Of a stretch of DNA of 64,000 nt, positions 12,481 to 23,418 are shown piece by piece. Position numbers and translations under genes: made by a program. A model generated the notes under the pieces. That model saw only the letters and a list, made by a program, of their open reading frames with translations, was not told the origin of the DNA and did not search any database. This stretch comes from Ambrosia x helenae (Eukaryota; Streptophyta; Magnoliopsida; Asterales; Asteraceae): assembly GCA_030844895.1 (NCBI GenBank), contig CM061224.1:26307992-26371991 (forward strand), read 5' to 3'. Position 1 is the stretch's first letter, and every line of letters starts with the position of its first letter.

Positions 12481-14606
12481 GGCTCAATTAATCGTTATCC
12501 ATCTTAATGGATTAACATTTCCAACATCAGGGGGAGATAAAAGGCAGTTGGTAACGAAATGAGTTGGTATGAGTTATAATTGATCCTCAAAAATGAAGTT
12601 CGAACATAATTTCAAAGCATAACTCATTTACAACGATTAACAAATCATTTACCAGACACATTAACTGACCTAAATATGTGGACTAGCTAATTAAGTCACA
12701 TATACCAACTGCTAATGCTCCAAATAATCTTATAAGTCTATTGCACGCCTGAAGCGTGATAGACTGGTTGATTCCATGAATAAAAATCTTCAAGAAATTG
12801 TTGCAAGTAATAAAGATGGTCAAGTCGAGGTTATAGTAAAAAGGTCTCCTGAAGAGACATTAGACATGATGGTTCAAGAAGAACCCCAGGTACCTGAAAA
12901 TAAAGAGATCTCGTTATATAGTATCATGTCTACGAAATGTATGGAATCAAAATAAAATCGACGTCGTTATAAATTTTATGTAAGGTAGCGCTTGAAATGA
13001 GGATCAAAATGTAAGATCTGCCTATGAAGGAATACAAAGAAATGATTGGCAAAAATGAAAAGACGCAAATGAGGCAGAGTTGAATTCTCTATTAAAATGG
13101 AAAGTTCTTGGACCAGTAGTCTAGACAACAGAAGTAGTAAAACATATCAATATGAAAAGGTCTTCTGTGCAAATCAACATTTGAAAAGAAAATGATATAA
13201 GGTAATATTGGTGGCATAAGAATTTTGCAAAGACCCATAATTGATTATGAGGAGACGCATTCTCAAGTGGTGGATACAATGATTTTTCATTATGTTATTA
13301 GTCTGGTAATGCAAAGAGAGAATTGAAATGCGTCTAATAAATATCTTGTAACGTAAGTTCTCGAGAACGTTATGATCGGAATAATTCAATTTTGAATACA
13401 TTATGTTTGTTATATGATTGAATTGAATATAAGTGGAACTCCTCATGAGTATCCTAAAGCAACCAAGTGCTTAAAAGGTAATATGAAACATCGTATGATG
13501 TAATTATTGTGCACCAATACACTACAAGTAATAAACTAAACCTGGTGATTATGATACTTCAATGTATAACAATAGTACAATATAGATTGGACAAATGGAT
13601 GAAATTGATTTTTCTAATTGATTTACTATATGATAAATTTAATGTACCAAAACTCTTAAAGAGTAAATGCACTGGCATTAATTGGTCAAGATGGAAAATG
13701 TCCTTGATGGATTGATGATGCCTAAGGCATCGATATCAAGTATTTTGTAAAGTTAACAAAATATATATGGACTAAAATAGTTGAGTTGAGTGTTGTACAA
13801 CTCATGAAGTATTCCTACAAAGAGGAATATAGGCTTATAATATTATCTATCTTTTGACATAAGTTCTCTCTTAAAAGTTCACTATAATCGCAGTTTACAG
13901 TGATAATGCCTAGGCATCATCGAGAGACTCTGTAGAACTTTTAAAGAGTGAATTTTTGAAAGTCCTTGACATAGTTTAATTATTGCTAGACCCTGCAGTT
14001 CGAGTGTAATGATATGTTTATCAATCCATCAAAGTATTTTTAGGAATGTTGTGACATTTTACAATGGACAAAGCTCATATTTAATATACATTGAAGGTTG
14101 TCCAATTATTTTATATAGAAAATGACTCTTTTCATCTCTTATCAAAGTAGAGATTCTCAGTCTAGAAGTGTCATTAGTTAAATGCATATGTGCATCAACA
14201 TATTTCTTTCTAGCTATGCATGATTATAATATTTTTTTTAACTTATTGTCATGGTTAGTATGTGTAAAGCAAAAAGGCATTGGGATGGGTTATTAGAACT
14301 ATTTTGTTACATCAAAGGTATGTAAGATATGAAATTATATTTTACTAACCCATGAAAACAAGTTGGGCTAGTCTTATAGATGCAGGGAATGTAGCACAAC
14401 ATAGCTATGGATGTTATGGTATTTGCTCACGAGAGGAGGCACTAGAAGTCTCATATGAAGAACACACTACATTGCTCAACATAAAAGATTGCATGTCAAA
14501 GAATCAAGCAACGAATCATTAATTACAAAAGTTTTGAGCTATACGGAGATCCACACCAGTCACTTAGAAAATAGATGTTCAAATGAGGGAGAGCATTATA
14601 CAAGTT

Positions 14607-14804
14607 GCACTCTTTTTCCCTTCACTAAGTTTTATCCCATTGGGTTTTCTTAGTAATGTTTTTAACGAGGCAACATTATCAGGGGGAGATAATACGCGCT
14701 GCACTCTTTTTCCCTTAGCTATGGTTTTGTCCCACTGGGTTTTCCTGGCAAGGTTTTAACGAGGCAGCATCTAAAAGCGTATTAAATTGATAACCAAGGG
14801 GGAG
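14607..14804 (+). repeat. Duplicated 3' non-coding motif of copia plus polypurine tract
   Basis: TGCACTCTTTTTCCCTT...GGGTTTTC(T)T...AACGAGGCA(A/G)CAT occurs twice (about 14607-14670 and 14698-14770), and AT(C)AGGGGGAGATAA precedes the second copy. The element ends in AAGGGGGAG next to the 3' LTR. Confidence 0.8.
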
Positions 14805-14999
14805 TGTTATAAATATATATTATTGTGGTTATCAATGCCTAATATAGATTAGCTTCTTCTTCAAGTTTTCTTCTCCTATATATAGAGCCTTTTGTATCTC
14901 ATTATAAACACACCGATCAATAATATAAACATTTTTCTCCCTCATACATCTATTTCTTATATAGTTGTATTGTTTAGCTATTAGGCTTGTTTTACAACA
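14805..14999 (+). repeat. Copia 3' LTR
   Basis: 195 bp, partner of 9293-9487, followed directly by TSD copy AGATA. Confidence 0.92.
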
Positions 15000-15004
15000 A
15001 GATA

Positions 15005-15732
15005 AACGTATAGTTAGAGTAAAAGATATTTTGAGAAAAAAAAAAGAACACTATTAGATAAAGGAAGATATTAAATTCTGAAACTTAACATGTATTATAG
15101 AGTGAGTGTGATATATATACACACACACATATTTGGTGTTAGGTGTTTAAAGAGGTCACGGACACATGGTCTATACTCTATGGTAGAGACAAGTGAAGCC
15201 ATGATGGACCACGCCCACAAACAGGGACCTGACTCCTATCCTAAGTATTACCATGTGATAGCCAGCCATATTTTTAGTACCACTTTTTTATTCTACTTTA
15301 TACAAACACACGCTTCAAATCTCTTTATTTAAATTAATTTCTTTTTTAACTAAGATTTCTTAAACTATAATAAGAAATCTAAAGAAATAATTAAATTTTA
15401 TATCAGATCGAATCACTTTGTTCCCTGATGAACGAACCGTCAGTAATTAACTAGTGAAGACGACGAAGATAGCAATAGTTGGTAAATGTATGTGTGGAAA
15501 CGGACGTGGGTTGAGACATCATGGATATTGCCGCTACCAAATTGTCACTGTGGTGTTATTATGGGCATTTTTTTAACGGCTACAGTTATTTTTTTACACA
15601 AATAATCCTAAATTATATACCATTGCTCAGGTTTAAACCAAATGGGTTAACCCCCACATCAGCTATCACTCACTATTCATTAATGGAACAACGATGGACT
15701 ACTTGCCAACATATAAGTGATGGATTTGCACC
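15005..15732. other. Intergenic, no gene seen
   Basis: AT-rich with a short (AC)n/(TA)n tract near 15112-15128. The open frames are short and domain-free. Confidence 0.5.
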
Positions 15733-15740
15733 AGATAGAT

Positions 15741-16070
15741 TAGGGCTGGCAATTCAAACACGAACACGATAACCTGACACGAACCTACACGATTTTAATA
15801 GGTTTCGTGTTTGGCCTTAACAGGTTTCGTGTCTATAACAGGTCAACACGTTAAGACCTGTTTATTTTCGTGTCGTGTTCGTGTCTTAAAAGGTCTTATC
15901 GTGTTTCTTATCATGTCTTGTCATATCTTATCGTGTCTTATCGTGTTAACCTGTTATACACAGGTTCGTGTTCGTGTTTGAAAAAAAAAATGACACGATT
16001 AGATTTCATATCGTGTTCGTGTTTACAGGTTTCGTGTTCGTGTCTTAACAAACCTGTTATGCTAGCCCTA
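15741..16070. mobile_element. Non-autonomous hAT element, 8-bp TSD
   Basis: Perfect 8-bp direct repeats AGATAGAT flank it (15733-15740; 16071-16078). The terminal inverted repeats are TAGGGCTGGCAA on the left and TAGGGCTAGCAT read inward from the right. The core consists of variants of CACGAACACGA on the left and TCGTGTTCGTGT on the right, which fold on each other. No transposase. Confidence 0.92.
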
Positions 16071-16078
16071 AGATAGAT

Positions 16079-16780
16079 CATGGAGGGCTTGGTGGTCCAT
16101 CATTAAGAGCTATTTAAGAGAAACAAATAGTGTTGATTTAATTTATATCGAAATAAAACATTTTGAAAAATTGTAAATAAAACAAATTTGCTTCAATAAA
16201 ATTAGTAAAGACATACAAAATATAATATTAGAAAATGTCTGAGTAAGAGGAGAGTTCTCCGGGTAGGGTGTATCAACGATATTGTCCGTTGATAAAAGCC
16301 ATTTTTGTGAGCATTATAAATTTGTTAAAGTAAAAATGGTATCTTCAATTCATTTTTTTATAGAATTGTAAACATTTAATTTAAGTTAATAATTTAAAAT
16401 ATTAATAACAAACCCTTTTATAGGTTTCATATTTCCAAATATAAACACAAATTATAGTTAAACTGTTTTTTACTAGATTATTTTTATTAAAAGTATAGAT
16501 AAGATTAGATATTATTATATAAGATTATGGTGATGGGTGGTTGATTTGGAAGATGTAGCTCTCATATATATCCTGCTTTTGGCAACAATAATTCATGTCA
16601 TAATGTCATTCCCTATTAGTTTCTTCAAATCTTTTTCCTCCACTATGAAATAGTACTTGTAAAGCTACCTTTTCACATGGTCTTAAACTCAAAAAGAAAG
16701 GCATGTCATGTTTCTCTCTACCCCCAATCCTAACTAGTAACCCTTATCTCAGTATTCATTTAAGTGTTATTTAATTATTT
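16079..16780. other. Intergenic, no gene seen
   Basis: AT-rich, no recognised feature. Confidence 0.5.
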
Positions 16781-16795
16781 AATTGATTGACACAT

Positions 16796-17079
16796 CCCTT
16801 TGAGGAACACTAGGCAATGACGGTGAGAACTTGTGATTCTAGTGATGCAAGTTCGATTCCGAGCTGACCCGACTTCACTTGACTGTTACTCCAGCGATAT
16901 GTATCGTGTGGAGGCAGTACGACTCTCAGCGGAAGCCACCCCACTGCTCCAGCGTGGACCCGGTTCAGACAACATAGTCTGGACAAGTGGGGTAGGGCCC
17001 GTCATTGCACCAGACTATTGTCTGGACGGGCACGATGATCTCTGCCGTGCTCTGAGAAAGAAAGTCACCTTCCAAAAAA
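16796..17079 (+). mobile_element. tRNA-derived SINE with 15-bp TSD
   Basis: Perfect direct repeats AATTGATTGACACAT at 16781-16795 and 17080-17094 flank it. It contains a box-B-like AAGTTCGATTCC (16850-16861), a GC-richer body and a terminal A run (17074-17081). Its body differs from the SINEs at 6384 and 23086, so it is a separate family. Confidence 0.85.
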
Positions 17080-17307
17080 AATTGATTGACACATATTTAA
17101 ACTGAACAAAGCTTTTTTTCTTAAAAGATATTGACACGTTGCTTGTTATGGTAAATCGATGATTGAAGTTCTTAGTTGTGTTTTGATTATTTATTTATTT
17201 TATATAAAATTTAATAACATAACAATGAAACGAGTTTTTGGGTCCTATGGTTGAATTGAATACATATTGAACTATTCATGGAACTATGACTTGGATGAGG
17301 TTGTGAT

Positions 17308-19919
17308 CAGTGGCGGATTCAGGAATTTTTTCCAATGGGTTCACAGTTTTTAAGTGCTCCAATTTAATAAAACCAGACATAAAAAAATTCAGGTCGGGTC
17401 GACGGATCCGGTCGGGTAAGGTCTAAAACTGAGACGCGAAGCGCAAAACTGCGGGATTTATATATTAGAGTAAACTACCATTTTCGTCCCTGAAGTTTGG
17501 CACTTTTTGCCACTTTCATCCAAAAGTTTATTTTTTCTCAACTGGATCCAATAGTTTTCAAATAGTTTGCTCGTTTCATCCAACTCGTTAACACCGTTAG
17601 TTGAAGTCAGTGAACTAAGGGCAATTTTGTCATTTCGTCTTTTAAATGAAGGGCATTTATGCCAATTCGTATCTTTTTAATCCCAACCCTATTTAAAACA
17701 CCCAAAGTCAGACAATCAACCCCAAATCCATTTACTTCATCTTCTTCATTCCAAAACCCTAAAAATCAAAACCCAAAATTGAACAAATGGTGTTGTGTTC
17801 TTGTGGATCAGAAATAATTATTTATATAACAGATTGAGAGGCTCCATATACCATTAAAATGTGTCTTTTAAGTGAACCGGACACACTTTTATCTCTTACC
17901 GAATCAGATGTAGCCGTTTATAGAACTGCTACCAACTTTCTATTACACAAGAAGCATAGTAAGAATCCAATAGATTTAATATAATAAGCCATTCAGTGTT
18001 TTATTCACTCCATCTATTCAATCAAAACAGTTAAAGAAGACCAGGAAGAAATTCCATTGTTAATATATTGATTTAATTTAGTTTTTATAAATAACAAGAA
18101 GAACATCCATAAGTCGAATAATATCCTCACCAAAGTTGTTCATAGTTCCTACAATGACAAAACTGAATTCAATCTCACACAAGTACAACACAACCAATCT
18201 TGTGAGAATGCTAAATTAACCACTGCCGCCACCACCTACAAACTCTCAACTTCCTTGTGTGGTATAAACAAAAAGCGATGATACGTTTAAATTTAATGGC
18301 AGAAAAGCTTGATTACAGCATCAGCCCCTCCAATGAACAACCATGGCTGCCTTGGATGGAACTTGCAGTCCAACACACCTTAACCACAAAAATAACCAAT
18401 CAGTTTGCACATAAATTCACAATATTTCTGATCCACAAGAACACAACACCATTTGTTTAGTTTTAGGTTTTGATTTTTAGGGTTTTGGAATGAAGAAGAT
18501 GAAGTAGATGGATTTAGGGTTGATTGTCTGACTTGGGGTGTTTTAAATAGGGTTGGGATTAAAAACATACGAATTGACATAAATGCCCTTCACTTAAAAG
18601 ACGAAATAACAAAATTGCCCTTAGTTAACTGACTTCAACTAACGGTGTTAACGAGTTGGATGAAACGAGCAACTATTTAAAAACTATTGGATCCAGTTGA
18701 AAAAAAATAAACTCTTGGATGAAACTGACAAAAAATGCCAAACCTCAGGGACGAAAATGGCAGTTTACTCTATATATTATCTTCCTAATGTACTGCTCTA
18801 TGATCAGCCCTATTCATCAAAACACTAATTCTCCAACAAGTTTAAGTATCTCACTTTATTTGCCTCACAACCCATCAAAAATTTGTTAATTTTCAGTACC
18901 AAATTGACAAATGCACTTCAATTAAACAAATCAACATACAAATATACAATTTGCAAGATTAATGTACCTAAAATCAGGGATACAAGTGGATAGACAGAAT
19001 CATACCGATGAAGTTGTGATGTGGCAGTAGGAGTAGAAATCCGAGGAGACTTCAACAGAACAACGCCACTATAATTGTCAGCTGCACTTGTTGTCAAAAA
19101 TCCTACCCATGTTCATATTAAAATAAAAGCAAACAAAAATACATTAGATTGTAAACAAATATACATCATATTAAAATAAAAGCAAACAAAAATCCTACCC
19201 ACTACTACTTTTCGAAATTGAATGATCACTTAATTCATTATTCCATTAGCAAATTAAAAAATTGAACTTTTATTCCTTCTACAGCAGCAAAAGCCCCAAA
19301 CAATCAACAACTTTAGCAAGTAGCTTTATTAATTAATTACAACAAGCATCAAACAATTAGTAACTCTGCAAGCAATTTTGTTAACATTTAACAAGAAGAA
19401 GAGAAACAAAAGCACTAATAGAAGAATCATCAAAGAACAAAACATTAACCCGTAAAATAAAAAAAGCTCATCCTCCATTAGCATTAAGCAAATCAATTCC
19501 ATTAACAATTACAACTAAAGAAATTACGTAGGTGCGGTGGTGTACTGGTGGATGGGCGGCAGCCGCCGGCGACGGCGTAGCGCTGGGCAGGGAAAAGGTT
19601 TTGACTGGAGTGAGCATTTTGTTTTTGCGTCTTTGTTTTCATTTGGAAACCCTAAATGGGTTTAAACTGACCTGAATTAAAATAAAAAGTGTATTAAATA
19701 AAAAAAATTACAAAAACTGTGTTGAATGGGACTCCAACATGGTATCCTTGATAAGTTATAAAGGGACTTGTCCACTAAGCTGTGAAGGGATTTTGCTTAT
19801 GGGTTCACCCGAATAATATTAATGGGTTCAGACCTAATTTTTATATATAATCTCTATTAAAATTTCAAAACGCAATGGGTTCGCGTGAACCCGTACCGAT
19901 CAACGTAGATCCGCCCCTG
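17308..19919. mobile_element. hAT-type element, 8-bp TSD, hosting a nested MULE
   Basis: Perfect 8-bp direct repeats GTTGTGAT (17300-17307; 19920-19927) flank ends CAGTGGCGGATTCAGG and, read inward from the right, CAGGGGCGGATCTACG. Subterminal inverted segments include CCAATGGGTTCAC near 17333 and GTGAACCCATTG-like sequence near 19875. Removing the nested element leaves about 1.3 kb without a readable transposase. The 19570-19600 stretch is a GC-rich CCGCCGGCGACGG patch of unknown origin. Confidence 0.88.
17468..18770. mobile_element. Long-TIR Mutator-like element nested in the hAT element
   Basis: Perfect 9-bp direct repeats TATATATTA (17459-17467; 18771-18779) flank it. The inverted repeats are about 350 bp each (17468-17817 and 18423-18770), starting GAGTAAACTACCATTTTCG and, from the right, GAGTAAACTGCCATTTTCG. 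The central 600 bp has no recognised gene. The 9-bp TSD and long TIRs fit the Mutator superfamily. Confidence 0.9.
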
Positions 19920-19927
19920 GTTGTGAT

Positions 19928-20429
19928 GTTAAATGTCATGAGTTGGAAAATGATGGAATAATAAGGAAAACGAGAAGATATATAGAGCTGCAAATGGAAT
20001 CTTGTACTTGTATAACCAACCACCATATAAATGGTGTGTCATAAAAAAATATAGTGTACAAGGCATACAAGTACAATGGTGAACAAACTAGTTATGAGTG
20101 TTCTAGAGGAGGGCCTCCACACTAATACGACCCTTCACAGTATATAATGTGATTCGGAATTTTCAAAGTGTGCTATCCTTTCGTCATTTCTAGATATGGT
20201 TTGCGTGTAGAAAGCGATACACTCTATTCATAAACGAAGAAGATTGACGAATGAAGACCTCCTTTGCTCCATTTCAAGTGATTGATTTGTTTGTGATTTA
20301 AGTATTATCAACTCATGTTAGTTTAACTTGATTTATTTAAGAGCAAAACAGAATCATATTGAACATCAATAAAAGTTAGGACTTAGAGGTGTTTAGTACA
20401 TATTTGTTCTATACTATTGTGATTTATTA
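19928..20429. other. Intergenic, no gene seen
   Basis: No coding or repeat signal recognised. Confidence 0.45.
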
Positions 20430-20690
20430 TAGGGCTGGCAAATCGTGTCCCTAACAGGTTAACAGGTCTCTGACGCGCACGAACAAATAAGTTCTAAACA
20501 TGAACACGACTCGTTTAAACCCATTTATATCTCATGTTTATAACACAGTTTTATGTTTTATGTACCAAAAAAGGGAAATGAAAGATTTTTGCCTCTTAAT
20601 TCTAAGTATTAAAAAAAGTCAAAAAATCAAATAGTGTATTTTTCAGTCAAACAGGTTTTATCGTGTCTTAACAGGTTACTCACGTTAGTG
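20430..20690 (+). mobile_element. Truncated hAT relic of the TAGGGCTGGCAA family
   Basis: Begins TAGGGCTGGCAAATCGTGTCC, the same terminus as the element at 15741. It carries CACGAACA and TATCGTGTCTTAACAGG motifs, but no right terminus is found. Confidence 0.5.
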
Positions 20691-20794
20691 GTGGGGTGGG
20701 GTCGGGGCAGAACCCTCGTGAGATCAAACGTTATTTATAATATTTTTTTCTTGAGATTTTGTATTAAGTAATGTACATATTAAACAAAACTATA

Positions 20795-22200
20795 CATATG
20801 CATGTACATATACGAGCTCCTGTTCAGGTGATTGATACTATTGAAAAATTGAGACGCAATTTTTTTTGGGGTGGAAATGATGAGGTAGACAAAATGTCGT
20901 GGGTGGCTTGGGAAAAAGTCATTGCGCCTGTTGAATACGGAGGTGTTGGTTTAGGGTCCCTTAGAGATGCAAACTTGGCTTTATTGGCTAAGTGGTGGTG
21001 GCGTTTTAAGAGTGATCAAGATCCTCTTTGGCGGAAGGTTGTGTGGAGTGTTCATGGTAGTGGTCGTGGGTGGACTTCTATTCCGTTGAAAGTCTCTGTA
21101 GGGGGTAATTGGAAACAAATTGCAAGTGTCCCGCGTATTTTGGATTCTATGAACATGGGTTCGCAACAGTTTCTGAAAGGAACTGTTCGCAGCGGGTCTA
21201 ATGTCCTCTTTTGGCATGATTTGTGGATTTCGGATGATTTATTGATGCATAAATTCCCTCTATTGTTTGCCCTGGACAGAAATCATGCGTGTTATGTGGC
21301 TGAGAGGGTTCAGCAGAATGCGCAGACTGCAGCGTTTTTGTGGGACTGGAAGCGGCCGGTTCTGACCACTGATGAGCAGCTGCAGCTGGGATTATTATGT
21401 GCAGTGCTGCAGAATGTCGTCCTTCAGCAGGGTAATGATGTCTGGTTATGGACAGCAGGTGGGTCGGTTGGTTTCTCAGTTAAAGAGGTGCGTAAGTGTA
21501 TCTTTCTTGCGGCAAATAACCTTCTGTTGGCTTCATTTGAATGGTGCAATTGGGTGCCGAAAAAAGTATGTATGGTGGCTTGGAGGGCGTTTTTAGACAG
21601 GTTACCAACTGTTGATGGGTTGATTAAACGTAATATTCAGGTTGATACGCCGGTGTGTAGGATTTGCGATTTGATGGCGGAATCCGCGGACCACTTATTC
21701 ACTGGTTGCCCGATGTTCTCTGAGGTGTGGCAGAGTTTGTTCTCTTGGTGCAATGTTCCGGACCCCATTGTCTTTCATGTGCGTGACTTATTGAAACTTC
21801 ATCATACGGCGATGACTGGAAAGCGCTCCAAGAAGGCATTTTATGGTGTGGTTCTTACGGCTTTGTGGAGCATATGGCGGGCTAGAAATGATTTTATCTT
21901 CAATCAGAAGCAGGTAAGGGCGCGGAGTATTCTGGAAGAGATAAAAGTTAAGAGCTTCTTGTGGATCACCCATCGCGGTAGAATGTCCGGAATGTCTTGG
22001 GCATCTTGGTGTTTATTTGATACGTCTAAAATGGGATAGGTTCGGATAGTTGTCTGTTATGGGCTTTGTTTTTTTCCTTTTGGCGGTTGGTTGTTTTTTT
22101 GGATTGTTTGTTCTTTGTACTTCCGGGCTTCCGGTGCTAGTGTCTTGCTAGCTTTTGATTTAATAAAGGTTGTTTGCTGTTCAAAAAAAAAAAAAAAAAA
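20795..22200 (+). mobile_element. 5'-truncated L1-type LINE, ORF2 C-terminus
   Basis: An open frame of about 415 codons up to the stop at 22037-22039 encodes the end of a plant L1 ORF2 protein. It runs from APVQVIDTIEKLRRNFFWGG through WRKVVW and WHDLW to the reverse-transcriptase zinc-binding domain: WRAFLDRLPTVDGL, CRICDLMAESADHLF, then ALWSIWRARNDFIF. The reverse transcriptase and endonuclease are missing. A 3'UTR (22040-22182) ends in at least 19 A. The first codons (20771 to about 20812) are probably flanking DNA. A weak TSD candidate is AAAACTATA (20786-20794 and 22198-22206), partly within the A tail. Confidence 0.88.
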
Positions 22201-22261
22201 ACTATAAAAGATTTACTTTGGTAATGCTAAAATCTAAACACATGTTAAATTCTAACTCTTA

Positions 22262-22560
22262 GAGTATCACAACGTTTACCTCCGCAAACCTCATAAACTT
22301 CCACCTCATCACCACATTAAATTTATGAACCTCCTTAAAAATGTCATCTTTTCTCACAGAATATACAAATCTTCGTAAACCCCATTAAAAATATTACACA
22401 CACGTGTGTGTGTGTGAGTGGGGGACCCACCAAAGAAGTCTGTTGAAGATCTATATTTAAGACAAACTGGATGTGTGACATAATATGGTCGGATGAGTTA
22501 TAGAGGTATGTTGGAGTCTACACTACAGTGGATGAGTAAAGCACCGCATTGTGGGTGCTC
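22262..22560. mobile_element. PIF/Harbinger (Tourist-like) MITE
   Basis: TTA duplications at 22259-22261 and 22561-22563 flank ends GAGTATCACAACG and, read inward from the right, GAGCACCCACAATGCG. 299 bp, non-coding. Contains an (AC/GT)n palindrome at about 22398-22418. Confidence 0.7.
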
Positions 22561-22563
22561 TTA

Positions 22564-23069
22564 AAAACTAGCTATTAATAAAATACTTCCTTCATTTGCT
22601 AAGATTAGACGAAGATTTAGAAAGTAAAATAGTAAGCATTAGAAAGATAAGATGATAAGCAGCGTGGGCAATCCACGATCCGACTATGAATCGGCCACCC
22701 ATCTTTTGTCAAACATTAATCTAACGATGTTGTGCAGTGCAACCACGATCGCATGCATAGACAAACCATGGCGTAACCCTGACATGATGTTGAGTATATA
22801 TAATACTAGTCAATTTTGGTTAGTTTTTACACGAAATCAAGTCTTAAATTTGTAAACACGATAATATATGATCACACACCACAACATGTTACGACAAATA
22901 TACCCATCGTTAGTGTAGAATAGTGATGGTAAGATACCGAGATCGTCTAAGGACATAAAACTCTTTAGTCCTGCTATGTGGTTAACGTCTAGTCATAAAA
23001 AAGTAAAGTTTTGTTTCTGAAATAAAAAATAAAGAAAGCAAAAAAAGATACATTTAAAATAACAAGAAT
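22564..23069. other. Intergenic, no gene seen
   Basis: No recognised coding region or repeat. Confidence 0.5.
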
Positions 23070-23085
23070 AATCACTTGTGTTTGA

Positions 23086-23402
23086 TGGTCCAACACTTGT
23101 AGTCCAGTTGGTTGAGGGCCTTAAGTTTCCTATGTGAAGCTTGGGTTCAATTCCCACTAGCTACATTTGGAGGACATTGGTGAAGGGGAAATGAGGGATG
23201 ACCCGGCCATTGGCTTGGGTTCGAGTCCTGATACCGACCGGTTTTACCGATTATTTCACTGTCGTACCTTCGGGCGGGTGAGTGGTCGGGTTTTCCCGGG
23301 AATTGGTGGCAAATGGTGGCCCGGGTACTCTCGAGTACCTGATTCGCCAAAAGGGTGCCCGAGAGTGCTCGGGAATTGATTCGTTGGCCGTTCAAAAAAA
23401 AA
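23086..23402 (+). mobile_element. tRNA-derived SINE with 16-bp TSD
   Basis: Perfect direct repeats AATCACTTGTGTTTGA at 23070-23085 and 23403-23418 flank it. The head has box A TAGTCCAGTTGG (23099-23110) and box B GGGTTCAATTCC (23143-23154). A second box-B-like GGGTTCGAGTCC lies at 23218-23229. The GC-rich body ends GGCCGTTC followed by an A run. The extra B box suggests a composite head. Confidence 0.9.
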
Positions 23403-23418
23403 AATCACTTGTGTTTGA

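Larger units (their letters stand above)
9293..14999 (+). mobile_element. Ty1/copia LTR retrotransposon, recently inserted, decayed interior
   Basis: Two 195-bp LTRs (9293-9487 and 14805-14999) with TGTT...AACA ends are flanked by a perfect 5-bp TSD AGATA (9288-9292; 15000-15004). The sequence after the 5' LTR (CGTTATCAGCATGA) is a common plant copia primer-site form. A polypurine tract AACCAAGGGGGAG precedes the 3' LTR. By eye the LTRs differ at a single base, yet the 5.3-kb interior has no long open frame. Only scraps of pol can be read, such as an integrase-end segment near 12247-12480. The copy was probably mobilised in trans. Confidence 0.92.

Noticed and set aside
16833..17105. 90-codon open frame
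   Set aside because: It coincides with the SINE and runs through its A tail and TSD.
20771..20812. Start codon of the LINE frame at 20771
   Set aside because: The first 14 codons do not resemble ORF2 and probably come from flanking DNA read into the truncated element.
23099..23154. tRNA gene
   Set aside because: A and B boxes are present, but a cloverleaf acceptor stem is not, and the unit sits within a SINE with TSDs and A tail. The same applies at 6384, 16796 and 63888.
23167..23395. Overlapping open frames on both strands
   Set aside because: They lie wholly inside the SINE.
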